Shown here: piece by piece, positions 42,931 to 52,487 of the stretch | Position numbering within the stretch: the stretch's first letter is position 1 | Layout of the letters: every line of letters begins with the position of its first letter | Source of the DNA: Paenibacillus xylanexedens | Lineage (GTDB): Bacteria; Bacillota; Bacilli; Paenibacillales; Paenibacillaceae | Direction of reading: 5' to 3' | Length of the DNA stretch: 64,000 bases | Assembly (NCBI RefSeq): GCF_001908275.1 | Contig: NZ_CP018620.1 | Location: forward strand, 3,162,001 to 3,226,000 | The notes under the pieces: model-generated | Told to the model about the DNA's origin: nothing | The model's database searches: none | What the model saw: the letters and a program-made list of their open reading frames with translations, nothing else | Translations under genes and position numbers: made by a program

Positions 42931-43230
42931 TTACAAATGAAAGCGAACCACATGATCCGTTAAGCCTTCCTGGATCAAAATTTCTTTTTGCTTGCTGCCC
43001 ATCAGGTCAAAGTGGGGAAAGGGCTGCCGCCGATGAATGTATCGCGGGTCCAGCCCATGATCGTTGCACCAACGTTCGAGACGTTCCTGATCTGCACAGC
43101 CAACTTTGGTGACACTGGTGATACCGGGGAATCGGTTGTCAATCCAGAAATGAGTGAGGTACGCAATCTCACCCCGAGCCACTTGTTCCTTCCAAGCAGC
43201 AAGCTCTTGTCGTTTAATTCCAAATGCCAT
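42931..43230 (-). CDS. yneQ: YneQ family protein
   Basis: 99 residues, the family length. MAFGIKRQEL-x-x-WK starts the protein; THFWIDNRFP, VTKVGCADQERLERWC and FPHFDLMGSKQKEIL(I) follow. Function unknown. AAAGGAAC lies before ATG 43230. Single gene, convergent with marR. Confidence 0.85.
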   Translation of the reverse strand: MAFGIKRQELAAWKEQVARGEIAYLTHFWIDNRFPGITSVTKVGCADQERLERWCNDHGLDPRYIHRRQPFPHFDLMGSKQKEILIQEGLTDHVVRFHL

Positions 43231-43334
43231 AGATGCAAGTTCCTTTCCAAACGGGTATTGTCCTGAGCATATTGTAACATCTTATATACAGAATCCATCA
43301 GAATTCTTCAATCTATATAAGTTAACTAAAGATT

Positions 43335-43525
43335 ATTTACACTGACACTACGATGACAGAATAACCTTCCAATCGCTGTTATCCCCTGATTTTTTTTGAT
43401 TCCCTTTTCCAAAGGGGAAAATCCGGTGCTAGCGTATGCTTCCGATGTAGCTTTCTTTCAGAAAGCTTTTAGGCGAACGCTTCGCTTTTTCAGGTTTTTT
43501 CTGTCCTCTCCGTTATCGTGTAAAT
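43335..43525 (+). repeat. About 190-bp dispersed repeat, copy B
   Basis: Same orientation as copy A. ATTTACACTGACACTACG at the left and CCGTTATCGTGTAAAT at the right give terminal inverted repeats; the interior matches copies A and C at about nine bases in ten by eye. It occupies the gap between yneQ and the antiporter gene. No target-site duplication is evident. Confidence 0.9.
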
Positions 43526-43673
43526 GAATAGTTCAACTTATATAGACTAGTCTGAGAGCAGTTAAATGGGTATATGAATATGACAACATTTTTATAACAA
43601 AGTCTGGATTATGTTAAAATAAACCTATACAACAAAGGTTTCACCACTTCTATAGCGGAAAGGGATTGTCATC

Positions 43674-45698
43674 ATGGAAATATTTATTGCCGTACTTGTG
43701 TTACTGGTACTAATTGGTTTATCCAATATTTTAAACCGGTTTGTACCCTTTATTCCCGTTCCGCTCATTCAAATCGTGCTTGGTGTAGCTATAGCTTTGC
43801 TTCCCGCAGGTGTTCACCTGCCGTTGAATCCGGAATTGTTCTTTGTACTGTTCATCGCACCTTTGTTATACAACGATGGTAAGCGAACGCCAAGGAATGA
43901 ATTATGGAATCTGCGTGCACCGATACTTCTGCTTGCACTAGGGCTTGTATTCGTGACGGTGGTCGTGGCGGGATATGCCATTCACTGGCTGATTCCTTCG
44001 ATTCCGTTACCTGCTGCTTTTGCTCTTGCAGCCATACTGTCCCCGACAGATGCTGTGGCCGTTGGCGCCATGGCGGGCCGGGTACATTTGCCCAAAGGCA
44101 TACATAGGCTTCTTGAAGGTGAAGCATTAATGAATGATGCATCTGGCCTCGTGGCCTTCAAATTCGCGATTGCAGCCACAGTTACAGGTGTATTTTCCCT
44201 GGCGAATGCAACCTTCAGTTTTATTCTGATTGCGATTGGCGGACTTCTTGTCGGGGCCTTGTTATCTTTTCTGTTAATCAGGCTAGGGGTATGGATCCGT
44301 AGATTGGGCATGGAAGATGTGACCATTCACATGCTGCTGCAAATCCTGACGCCATTTATCATCTATCTGGTGAGTGAAGAAATTGGGGTATCAGGTATTC
44401 TTGCGGTAGTGGCAGGCGGTATTATCCACGCCATTGAGCGTGACCGCGCTGAATCGGTTCAGTTGAAAATGCAGGTGGTATCTGCGAGCACATGGTCAGT
44501 CATTTTATTTATACTCAATGGTCTGGTGTTTGTTATTTTGGGTGTACAGGTCCCGGATGTGTTGAGTACCATCTTTGAAAATGTTTCGTTTAATAATCTG
44601 CAGGTGTTGGGATATGTGGGCTTGATCTCGGTGCTACTGCTGGTTCTGCGTTTTCTCTGGATCTATCTGTTCTGGCAAGGGAATGAATTGCTGCGTACCA
44701 AATCCTCTATTGGCCGGCCCAGATTCAAGGATATTACGATCATTTCCCTCTCTGGAGTGCGGGGGGCTGTAACATTGGCGGGTGCGTTCTCCATTCCTTA
44801 TGTGCTTCAGGATGGATCACCTTTCCCTGAACGGGATCTGATTATTTTCCTCGCGGCAGGAGTTATCCTCTTCTCCCTGATTGCGGCGAGCGTGTTTCTT
44901 CCAGTTCTGGCCAAGGACGATGGGAAATCTACAGAAGAAACACCGCAGAAGTCAGAACGAAAAGCACATGACATTATGCTGAATGCGGCAATACGAGCTG
45001 TCAAATCCGAAATGAACGATGAGAACAAAGCTGCGGCACTCGCGGTTGTCTCCGACTTGTCCAAGTACATTAGGCAGGCCGCAGGTCAGCTTACCGCCGA
45101 TAAACGCAAAGATATTCAGAAACAAGAAACGGCTATTAACCTGATCGCTACCCGGGCGGAGCGCAAAGAAGTTGAAGTAATGTTAGACGAAAATGCAATT
45201 GCTTCTGATGCGGCCTTCAAATGTGACAGCTGGCTGGATCGCAAGGAAATGATGCTGGCGAATCGCGCAAACACTCAGTTCATGACCTCGATCAGCGAGA
45301 TCGGTCGTGTGTTAGGACATCTCTTCACCAACCGGTCCCAGAAGCCGAATCAACCATTTATGCTTGAAAATGCAGAACTGTTCCGTCAGGTAAAGCTGCG
45401 CACCTCTGAAGCGGCAATTAAGGCTATTCGTGCTCATATGAACGATGGGAATCGAGTCGTCGCACTGTCGGTCATTGCCAAGTATGAGCGTGTAATTGCC
45501 AAATTGCGCACCTGGAACCAGGGTAAAACGGAAGATCCGTTTAATCAGGAGAAGTTGGAGTTGCAGATGGTGGCGATTCAGGAACAGCGTAATACAGTGC
45601 AACAACTGTATGAAAACGGCGAAATCACCCGTGATGTGGCTGCCAAACTGCGCCGGTTTATTAACGACGTGGAAGCAACTGCGCTGAAAAACACCTAA
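43674..45698 (+). CDS. Na+/H+ antiporter, CPA1 family
   Basis: 674 residues. The first 420 form about 12 helices with CPA1 marks: FVLFIAPLLYNDGKR, FALAAILSPTDAVAVGAMAGRV (the ion-binding SPTDAVA), EGEALMNDASGLVAFKFA (ND pair) and ISLSGVRGAVTLAGAF. A cytoplasmic tail of about 250 residues is helical and charged, and holds two similar stretches (NAAIRAVKSEMNDENKAAALAVVSDLSKYIR; EAAIKAIRAHMNDGNRVVALSVIAKYERVI), an internal duplication. It exchanges Na+ for H+ for pH and salt balance. GAAAGGGA precedes ATG. Confidence 0.92.
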   Translation: MEIFIAVLVLLVLIGLSNILNRFVPFIPVPLIQIVLGVAIALLPAGVHLPLNPELFFVLFIAPLLYNDGKRTPRNELWNLRAPILLLALGLVFVTVVVAGYAIHWLIPSIPLPAAFALAAILSPTDAVAVGAMAGRVHLPKGIHRLLEGEALMNDASGLVAFKFAIAATVTGVFSLANATFSFILIAIGGLLVGALLSFLLIRLGVWIRRLGMEDVTIHMLLQILTPFIIYLVSEEIGVSGILAVVAGGIIHAIERDRAESVQLKMQVVSASTWSVILFILNGLVFVILGVQVPDVLSTIFENVSFNNLQVLGYVGLISVLLLVLRFLWIYLFWQGNELLRTKSSIGRPRFKDITIISLSGVRGAVTLAGAFSIPYVLQDGSPFPERDLIIFLAAGVILFSLIAASVFLPVLAKDDGKSTEETPQKSERKAHDIMLNAAIRAVKSEMNDENKAAALAVVSDLSKYIRQAAGQLTADKRKDIQKQETAINLIATRAERKEVEVMLDENAIASDAAFKCDSWLDRKEMMLANRANTQFMTSISEIGRVLGHLFTNRSQKPNQPFMLENAELFRQVKLRTSEAAIKAIRAHMNDGNRVVALSVIAKYERVIAKLRTWNQGKTEDPFNQEKLELQMVAIQEQRNTVQQLYENGEITRDVAAKLRRFINDVEATALKNT

Positions 45699-45807
45699 TC
45701 CGATAAATCCGATATTTTAAATATGCTAAATGGTTTGATATAATATGGGACAAGAAAGACGTTACAACTAAATTATACTTATTCGATCAGTGAAGGAGAG
45801 ATGAGAC

Positions 45808-46746
45808 ATGGCAGAACAACAAATTCGGTTGGGCAAGACGGATCTGATCGTGAATCCCATTGGACTGGGTGCGAATGCAGTAGGCGGACATAATATCTAT
45901 CCGGACATGCTGAATGATGAGACGGGTAAGGAAGTGGTTCGTACAGCTTTGAAACAAGGTATTAACTTTGTGGATACGGCATACATCTATGGACCGGAGC
46001 ATTCCGAACGACTGATTGGTGAAGTACTGAAGGAAACCGGTCAGCGGCAGAATACCATCATTGCAACCAAGGCAGCTCATAAATTTGTGGATGGCAAGAT
46101 TGTCATAGATAACTCACCTGCTTTTCTGAAAACAGCCGTGGATGAGGCGTTGAAACGTCTGCAAACCGATTACATTGATCTGTTCTACATCCACTTTCCG
46201 GATGAACATACGCCTAAGGATGAAGCGGTAGATACGTTAAAACAATTAAAAGACGCTGGCAAAATTCGTGCCATTGGCGTATCTAATTTCTCCATTGATC
46301 AGTTGCGTGAAGCCAACAAGGACGGGCATGTAGACGTACTGCAAGCTGAATATAATCTGTTCAAAAGAGATGCGGAGAAAGAGCTGTTGCCGTATACGGC
46401 TGAGCATACCATTTCTTTTGTTCCTTACTTCCCTCTGGCAGCGGGACTGCTGGGCGGGAAATATAATCGTGATACAACCTTTCAGGATGGACGGGCAAAG
46501 AACCCGCTGTTCACAGGTGAAGCTTTCATTGAAAACCTCGATAAAGTTGAGCAACTGCGCAGCATAGCACAATCCAAAGATGTTGAGGTCGCGCATCTGG
46601 TTCTGGCCTGGTACCTGACTCAGCCTTCTATTGATGCATTGATTCCGGGTGCCAAGCGACCGGAGCAGGTGATTAACAATCTGCAAACATTAAATGTGGA
46701 ATTAACTGCTGAGGAAATTGCAGTCGTGGATCAGATCTTTCGTTAA
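45808..46746 (+). CDS. Aldo/keto reductase
   Basis: 312 residues, (beta/alpha)8 NAD(P)H-dependent oxidoreductase. The active-site tetrad is visible: Asp in [14 protein letters not shown] with its Tyr, Lys in IIATKAAHK and His in [15 protein letters not shown](I)DQL and VLQAEYNLF follow, and [10 protein letters not shown] binds the cofactor. The substrate is unknown. GAAGGAGAGA precedes ATG. It lies 109 bases after the antiporter. Confidence 0.9.
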   Translation: MAEQQIRLGKTDLIVNPIGLGANAVGGHNIYPDMLNDETGKEVVRTALKQGINFVDTAYIYGPEHSERLIGEVLKETGQRQNTIIATKAAHKFVDGKIVIDNSPAFLKTAVDEALKRLQTDYIDLFYIHFPDEHTPKDEAVDTLKQLKDAGKIRAIGVSNFSIDQLREANKDGHVDVLQAEYNLFKRDAEKELLPYTAEHTISFVPYFPLAAGLLGGKYNRDTTFQDGRAKNPLFTGEAFIENLDKVEQLRSIAQSKDVEVAHLVLAWYLTQPSIDALIPGAKRPEQVINNLQTLNVELTAEEIAVVDQIFR

Positions 46747-46812
46747 TGAGTTCGGGTGAATCGGGAAATGCTAACAGGGAGTTTACGTATGAAGACAAAG
46801 TGAGGACACCAC

Positions 46813-47601
46813 ATGAACCTGAAGGCAGCCCGAGTCATCGGAATGTTCACGCTAATTATTTTGCTAGGTAGCAGTTCTGCCTATGCAAAGCCTGTACAGA
46901 AGAACCGTCAGTATTATGAGGAACGAGGAGAGATTGTGTGGGAAGTTCCCACACAGGATAAACTCATCGCCCTTACCTTTGATGATGGACCAGATCCGAT
47001 TCAGACTCCGCAGATCCTGGCTTTGTTACAGCAGTATCATGCTAAAGGAACTTTTTTTGTACTTGGCAAATGGGCAGATAAATTTCCTGAACTGATTAAG
47101 CAGGAACAGCTCGAAGGGCATGAAATCGCCAATCATACCTATGCGCACACGTATGCAGTTCGATCTACTAGTGCGGACAAGTACATGAAGGATATGAACG
47201 AAGCAGAAAGTTCCATCATTGAAGCAGGTGCGGAGCGTCCCCTGTTGTTCAGGCCACCGGGCGGTTATTACAATGACATGGTCATCCAGGCTGCCAAACA
47301 AAAAGGGTATACCATTGTACTCTGGTCTTGGCATCAGGATACACGGGACTGGGCTTCTCCAGGTGTATCGGCTATCGTTAAAAAAGTACTGAATAACGCA
47401 CGAAATGGGGATATTGTACTCTTTCACGATAAGGTGGAAGGCAAGTCCCATACGGTAGCTGCACTCAAAACAATCCTGCCGAAGTTACAGCAGCAGGGAT
47501 ATCGATTCGTGACCGTGTCCGAGCTGCTTGCTGTGAAGGCACGTGAAGCTGCGAAGGATGGAACTTCGCCTTCGTCTATTTTGAAGCATGTGCGACCCTG
47601 A
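46813..47601 (+). CDS. Exported polysaccharide deacetylase (NodB domain)
   Basis: 262 residues. Signal peptide (1-25, ending SSAYA), then a NodB domain: ALTFDDGPDP (catalytic DD), GTFFVLG, HEIANHTYAHTYA (metal His pair), FRPPGGYYN and DIVLFHDKV. It removes acetyl groups from peptidoglycan or a surface polymer; PdaA and chitooligosaccharide-type members cannot be told apart here. The ribosome site (AGTGAGGACACC) is weak. It may run with the aldo/keto reductase (66-base gap); a terminator follows. Confidence 0.9.
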   Translation: MNLKAARVIGMFTLIILLGSSSAYAKPVQKNRQYYEERGEIVWEVPTQDKLIALTFDDGPDPIQTPQILALLQQYHAKGTFFVLGKWADKFPELIKQEQLEGHEIANHTYAHTYAVRSTSADKYMKDMNEAESSIIEAGAERPLLFRPPGGYYNDMVIQAAKQKGYTIVLWSWHQDTRDWASPGVSAIVKKVLNNARNGDIVLFHDKVEGKSHTVAALKTILPKLQQQGYRFVTVSELLAVKAREAAKDGTSPSSILKHVRP

Positions 47602-47617
47602 ACATGGTAATCCAATT

Positions 47618-47660
47618 AGAAACCGTAGGTCTCAGATGATGAGAACTGCGGTTTCTTTAT
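47618..47660 (+). terminator. Terminator after the deacetylase
   Basis: AGAAACCGTAG with nested TCTCA/TGAGA and CTGCGGTTTCT arms, then TTAT. Confidence 0.75.
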
Positions 47661-47814
47661 CTTGGTCTTCATTTAACCATGGAACCAGCCTTAGGAGGTT
47701 ATTGCCGCGTCCCTTTTGTTTTGAAACCAAAACGTCTACAATAGATGGAGCTTTGAGTTTAAGGGTTATATAGTGTACATGGTATGAATTACGACATAGA
47801 GGAGAGTGAACATA

Positions 47815-48021
47815 ATGAATGGGCAACAACGTGTAAATATTAAGCCAGGTCTGGAAGTGGACATTGTGCTGAAGCAGGATCAAGCTACAGGTAAGCTGAC
47901 ACGTGGCATTGTGAAGGATCTGTTAACCAAGTCACCTACGCATCCCCACGGAATCAAAGTACGACTGACGAGTGGTCAAGTGGGACGTGTGAAACAGGTC
48001 ATTACAGGAGGCTCAAACTAA
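47815..48021 (+). CDS. ywbE: YwbE family protein
   Basis: 68 residues: GQQRVNIKPGLEVDIVLKQDQ-TGKLTRGIVKDLLTKSPTHPHGIKVRL-x-SGQVGRV, the YwbE signature over the whole length. A conserved small protein, probably of beta-barrel fold, with unknown role. GGAGAG precedes ATG 47815; a GTG 9 bases earlier lies inside that site. Confidence 0.9.
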   Translation: MNGQQRVNIKPGLEVDIVLKQDQATGKLTRGIVKDLLTKSPTHPHGIKVRLTSGQVGRVKQVITGGSN

Positions 48022-48023
48022 CT

Positions 48024-48623
48024 GTGGCCCAAGGCGGGGAGATGAGTACTACCGCAGAAGTAATGGCACATCTGGCTTCGGGCAATGCACGTCAGCAGGA
48101 CGCCTATCATGTGTTACATAGCAGTGGCTTGCTCGATATATTAGCTGACTATCACCCATATCCAGCAGGAACGGTGCCAATTGATATTGATATACCTGGC
48201 AGTGATCTGGATCTGCTGTGTTATGCAGAGGATCTGGACGTGTTTGAAGCCGAGATACACAATCGAATTGAAGCCGTTGCTGAGTTTCAATGTGTACGTG
48301 GTGGGGATCTTCCAGACCAACGTCCTTATGTGACTTGTAATTTGCAAGTGGGACATTGGCCTGTGGAGATTTTTGCCCAATCCGTGCCAGTATACAGGCA
48401 GAATGCATACCTACATATGATCGTTGAGTGGAGATTGTTACAACTGTGGGGAGACGCGGGACACCGTGAGATCCGTAGACTGAAACAGGCAGGGTGGAAG
48501 ACGGAGCCTGCTTTTGCTTCTGTACTCGGACTACAGGGAGATCCATATGTGGACATGCTGTATCTGGCAGAGATGCAACGTGAAGATCTCTGGAACTGGG
48601 CGCGTTCACGCACGTCTTTTTAA
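48024..48623 (+). CDS. DUF4269 nucleotidyltransferase-like protein
   Basis: About 199 residues. The central GSDLDLLCYAEDLDVFE pattern (GSDLD) and Pol-beta-like fold are typical of DUF4269, and WPVEIFAQSVPVYRQNAY-HM(I)VEWRLL is also family-specific. No activity is known. The start is uncertain: GTG at 48024 has AGGAGG 12 bases upstream, inside ywbE, while ATG at 48042 abuts a weaker GGGGAG. It overlaps no other gene and follows ywbE by 2 bases, so they are coupled. Confidence 0.8.
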   Translation: MAQGGEMSTTAEVMAHLASGNARQQDAYHVLHSSGLLDILADYHPYPAGTVPIDIDIPGSDLDLLCYAEDLDVFEAEIHNRIEAVAEFQCVRGGDLPDQRPYVTCNLQVGHWPVEIFAQSVPVYRQNAYLHMIVEWRLLQLWGDAGHREIRRLKQAGWKTEPAFASVLGLQGDPYVDMLYLAEMQREDLWNWARSRTSF

Positions 48624-48648
48624 AATGTCTATTTGAGATGAACTAATC

Positions 48649-48836
48649 ATTTACACGATAACGGAGAGGACAGAAAAAACCTGAAAAAGCGAAGCGGTCG
48701 CCTAAAAGCTTTCTGAAAGAAAGCTGCATCGGAAGAATACGCTATTACCGGATTTCCCCTTGAGAAATGGGATCAAAAAAATCTGGGAATAACAGCGATT
48801 GGAAGGTGCTTCTGTCATCGTAGTGTCAGTGTAAAT
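48649..48836 (-). repeat. About 190-bp dispersed repeat, copy C, inverted
   Basis: Reverse complement of copies A and B, 188 bp, with ATTTACAC and GTGTAAAT at its ends. It differs from copy B at about 20 positions and shares the CAGAAAGCTTTTAGGCG region exactly. It sits between DUF4269 and the convergent transporter gene. Confidence 0.9.
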
Positions 48837-48845
48837 AACCTTTGG

Positions 48846-50288
48846 TCAGATCAGAAAGATGGCTACAATTGTTGTTACCGTGAGTCCCAGCAGTACAGGC
48901 TTCAGGTTACGTCTTGCAAGTTCAAAAGGATTGACTCCGCAGATTGCAGCAGCAGGGATCAATGCCCATGGAATCAAGGTTCCACCACCTACCCATATGG
49001 CTGCGACCTGACCGAGTGCTGTCAGCACAGGTGCGGAATCTGCCGATCCTGCGAACATGGACGCAATCGAGCCAACCAGGGAAATACCCGAGAACCCCGA
49101 ACCATCCATTCCGGTCACTGCTCCGGTCACCGTCATTGTAATGGCGCCCACCGTATCATTCAATGGCACCAGTCCAGCAAGCGCAACCCCGAGATCATTC
49201 ACGATCCCGTGTGAACCTTCAGGAAGAGGGTTGATGAACAACTCCGTAATCGCAGCATCTCCCAGATAAAAAAATGCGGCTATGGGAATAACCGGTCCAA
49301 ACACCTTGAAACCAAACTGAAATCCTTCTATTAAATAATTGGTCGTTTCCTCTGTTCCCGCATGTCGGTGTGCGGCAAGGGTAACGGCGATCAGTATAAC
49401 CACAGCGGTTCCGCCAATCAGAGCTGTTGCGTCGCCGCCTTGCAATTTTAATACAAACATTAGAATCACATCAACTGCGAATAACAGAGGGATAAGCAGA
49501 GCGAATGCCTTTTTCAGACGGGGTGACATGACTTGACGTTCAACAGGCAGATTGCCAGGTTGAGAAGTGGAAACAGCCTTTGATGAGGAAGAAGGTTCCG
49601 TGTTCACGGTACCTGATGTAACGTTTGGGGAATGAACAGGTGAACCTGATTTCATCTCTTTGCGCAGCATCCAGAAGGCTGTAAGTGTAGATACGGTGCC
49701 CATGACAATGACCAGAGGTATGCTGGCCGTCATGACAGAAGTAACGGGTAGACCGGCTGCATCGGCCGTAAGTTTGGGAGCCCCCTGAATAATGTAATCT
49801 CCCGACAGTGCAATCCCATGTCCGAACAGGTTCATGGCAATAGCAGCTCCAATCGGAGGAAGGCCTACACGCACGGCTACAGGAAGCAGTACTGCACCGA
49901 CGAGTGCTACGGCCGGGGATGGCCAGAAAAATAGCGATACTACCATCATGATCAATCCGATACCCCAATACGCGACCTGAGGAGAACGGATAAACCGGGT
50001 GACGGGTGTTACCATGACCTCATTAATGCCTGTTCTGATTAGAACACGGCTCATCGCCACAATAATCGAGATGATAAAGATCGTACTCAGCAATTCTTTT
50101 GTTGCATAGATAAAACTGCTGAAGATCCCAGCAACTGACCCGCTTAAGGTTTCGGTTGCCAGAAGTCCAATGGTCATAATACCTGCGACACAGATGATCG
50201 TGGTGTCCCTGCGCCGGATCATAACTGCGATGATCAAGACGATAAATGCCAGATAGACATAGTGTAACGCAGTGAGTTGAATATTCAT
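48846..50288 (-). CDS. Ion-transporter-superfamily-like membrane protein
   Basis: 480 residues, about 12 hydrophobic helices with a 60-residue hydrophilic loop near residues 215-270 (Ser/Pro/Asn-rich). Pairs of similar halves and a GHGIALSGDYIIQGAP re-entrant loop, and a C-terminal SAPVLTALGQVAAIWVGGGTLIPWAL, suggest an ion-coupled carboxylate or proton antiport family, possibly CitMHS/DcuC-like. I cannot name the substrate. GGGAGG 9-10 bases before ATG 50288. It converges with DUF4269 across copy C. Confidence 0.65.
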   Translation of the reverse strand: MNIQLTALHYVYLAFIVLIIAVMIRRRDTTIICVAGIMTIGLLATETLSGSVAGIFSSFIYATKELLSTIFIISIIVAMSRVLIRTGINEVMVTPVTRFIRSPQVAYWGIGLIMMVVSLFFWPSPAVALVGAVLLPVAVRVGLPPIGAAIAMNLFGHGIALSGDYIIQGAPKLTADAAGLPVTSVMTASIPLVIVMGTVSTLTAFWMLRKEMKSGSPVHSPNVTSGTVNTEPSSSSKAVSTSQPGNLPVERQVMSPRLKKAFALLIPLLFAVDVILMFVLKLQGGDATALIGGTAVVILIAVTLAAHRHAGTEETTNYLIEGFQFGFKVFGPVIPIAAFFYLGDAAITELFINPLPEGSHGIVNDLGVALAGLVPLNDTVGAITMTVTGAVTGMDGSGFSGISLVGSIASMFAGSADSAPVLTALGQVAAIWVGGGTLIPWALIPAAAICGVNPFELARRNLKPVLLGLTVTTIVAIFLI

Positions 50289-50687
50289 CGAACAGGCCTC
50301 CCTACATCCTGGTGACTAACCCGAGGAGTGATATATCGTATGCATGTCAAGATCGGGCGTTCGTGGAGTCCGGGGATTGCCGCAGCATTTATTTTTAGGG
50401 AGAAGCTTCTGAGTAATAATGAAGGATTTTTTTTACAACTGGAGAATTTATTACTACATGAAGCTTGTTACTCTTGAAATTGGAGCGGATGAAAGTCACC
50501 AGAATTGATATGTGAAGGTCACGGGACCCCATAGACAATGGCAAGCAGGGGTGATTACAATAAACATGCCATCATAAGGAAGAAAATAGAAAAAACTATG
50601 TTGAAATAAAGTGTGTGTTCAAAAAGTCTGGTTTTCAGTACAGCGGACTTTTTGAACTACCTCTAAAAGGGCGGGAATCCATAATCC
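50289..50687. other. Intergenic region upstream of two-component system 2
   Basis: About 400 bases without a gene. It contains a perfect 12-bp inverted repeat near its right end (separate entry) and no strong promoter match. Confidence 0.6.
50618..50659. repeat. Perfect 12-bp inverted repeat before kinase gene 2
   Basis: GTTCAAAAAGTC and GACTTTTTGAAC flank a loop of about 17 bases (TGGTTTTCAGTACAGCG). There is no T-tract beyond the stem on the plus strand, so it is a hairpin, operator or repeat, not an obvious terminator. Confidence 0.8.
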
Positions 50688-52487
50688 ATGAATTTTATCC
50701 GTTCACTTCGTTTTAAATTTATAGTGGGTCTTACATTGATCATGCTGCCATTATTCATGCTTCTTTATTACAACAATGTCTACGCCATGAAAGTTGTACG
50801 TGACAAAGTATCCCTCACCAATATGAATCATCTCGCCAAGAGTGTGGAGCAGAATGAACGTGTATTACAGGAGACGAATCGGTATTTGTATAGTCTGGGC
50901 GAGCGGGACCCAGATATTATCTCTCTATTTTTTCTGAAATACGGCAGCGGTGATTATATCATTGCAAAGCAACGGATTATGAACAAATTCATGACAGATA
51001 TCGGTTTTTATAATCTAATCGATTCTTTTTTTCTATATGATGCCGTGAATGATGATCTGCTGCTCGCCACTTCAGGCAATTATGATGTCAAAAAGTCGGT
51101 TGTGCAGGAGAGTATGCCAGTCCAGATGCAGCAATTGGAAGGGGATATCCAGAAGCCGGAATGGAGCATCGTGCGTGGCGGGACGTGGAATGCGCTGGTG
51201 AAAACGGTGCGAATCAACCAGCAGTTCTATGCAGGTGCACTTGTTGATATGAATGCACTGAATCATACACAACAATTCACTGAGTCCGGAGATCGGGGAG
51301 GTGCAGTCATTGTTGGAACAGACGGTGGGGCACTATCGGATTCCACATTGAATACTGCACAGATTCAGCTGGCTGCAGCGCATCTTCCCGGCCTGAAGAA
51401 TCCGTATCAGGTGATCTCTGAAGTTGTGAACAAGGGAGAAGCACGTCAATATTTGATGTTGGGTACTGCCTCGGCCATGTCCCAGATGTATTATATCGTG
51501 CTGCTGCCTGAGGAAGACATGATGCGTAACCTCCCGTTTTTCCAGCAGATCATTCGTCTGCTTCCCATTGGTGCGGCAGTAATTCTGGTTACTGCACTGA
51601 TCTTTTTGCGGCATCTGTTATTCCGCCCGATGAATGCGTTAATCCGAGGCATGAGAAGGGTCAGCCGTGGAGATCTCGATGTGAAGCTGGACCCGCCATC
51701 TTCGTCGGAGCTTGAATTTATGACACGAAGTTTCAATCAAATGACCAGTGAGATCAGGCATCTGAAGATTGATGTGTATGAGGAACAGTTGCGGACGCGG
51801 GAGGCAGAGTTCAAACAACTGCAAATGCAGATCAATCCTCACTTTTACCTGAATTCACTCAATATTATTCATAGTCTGGCTTCCTTACAAAAGCATGAGT
51901 TGGTGCAGCAGATGGCTGGTCATCTGGCCGATTATTTTCGATTCAGTCTGCGTGCAGGCAAACGTGTTATTCGTCTGGATGAAGAGCTGGAGCACATTCG
52001 TCATTACTTAGAAATTCAAAAGCTGAGGTTTCCAAGCAGATTCGATTTCGAACTGGATATCGAACCGAATCTGGGACATTATGTGATTCCGCCATTAACC
52101 ATTCAGCCTTTTGTGGAGAACGCCATTATTCATGGATTTCAGCGCCGGACACAAGCATTTGTCATTCGGATCGTGGCGCGCCTCGGTGAGAAGTCGTCCG
52201 GTCAGGTAGATGGGACGGTGCTTCAACTGATGATTGTGGACAATGGTGTCGGATTTGAAGAGGAATTGTTGGGGCGTCTGCAACATGGACAATACGCTGA
52301 AGATCCGAGTGGACAACATATCGGTATATGGAACGTGGCTCATCGGCTTTTAGTGAAGTATGGTGATCAAGCCAGTTTGCAGTTTGGCAATGAGGTGGAT
52401 CATGGCGCCAAAGTCATCATTGATTTACCCGCTCAGACCGAAGAGGAAGAAGGGGGAGCCTATGCGGAACCTGTTGATCGTGGATGA
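50688..52487 (+). CDS. Sensor histidine kinase, YesM type (system 2)
   Basis: 599 residues. Two membrane helices (about 10-30 and 285-305) bound an extracytoplasmic sensor; then a HAMP and the kinase core: QMQINPHFYLNSLN with H385, IQPFVENAIIHGF, IVDNGVGFEEE and HIGIWNVAHRLLVKYG. Note NPHFYLNSL where the other two kinases have NPHFLYN/FYN; the histidine is kept. It probably senses an oligosaccharide imported by the LplBCA-type system downstream. The 26-base overlap with the regulator gene shows they form one operon. Confidence 0.92.
   Translation: MNFIRSLRFKFIVGLTLIMLPLFMLLYYNNVYAMKVVRDKVSLTNMNHLAKSVEQNERVLQETNRYLYSLGERDPDIISLFFLKYGSGDYIIAKQRIMNKFMTDIGFYNLIDSFFLYDAVNDDLLLATSGNYDVKKSVVQESMPVQMQQLEGDIQKPEWSIVRGGTWNALVKTVRINQQFYAGALVDMNALNHTQQFTESGDRGGAVIVGTDGGALSDSTLNTAQIQLAAAHLPGLKNPYQVISEVVNKGEARQYLMLGTASAMSQMYYIVLLPEEDMMRNLPFFQQIIRLLPIGAAVILVTALIFLRHLLFRPMNALIRGMRRVSRGDLDVKLDPPSSSELEFMTRSFNQMTSEIRHLKIDVYEEQLRTREAEFKQLQMQINPHFYLNSLNIIHSLASLQKHELVQQMAGHLADYFRFSLRAGKRVIRLDEELEHIRHYLEIQKLRFPSRFDFELDIEPNLGHYVIPPLTIQPFVENAIIHGFQRRTQAFVIRIVARLGEKSSGQVDGTVLQLMIVDNGVGFEEELLGRLQHGQYAEDPSGQHIGIWNVAHRLLVKYGDQASLQFGNEVDHGAKVIIDLPAQTEEEEGGAYAEPVDRG

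Noticed and set aside
47806..48021. GTG at 47806 as the ywbE start
   Set aside because: It lies inside the ribosome site GGAGAG of the ATG at 47815.
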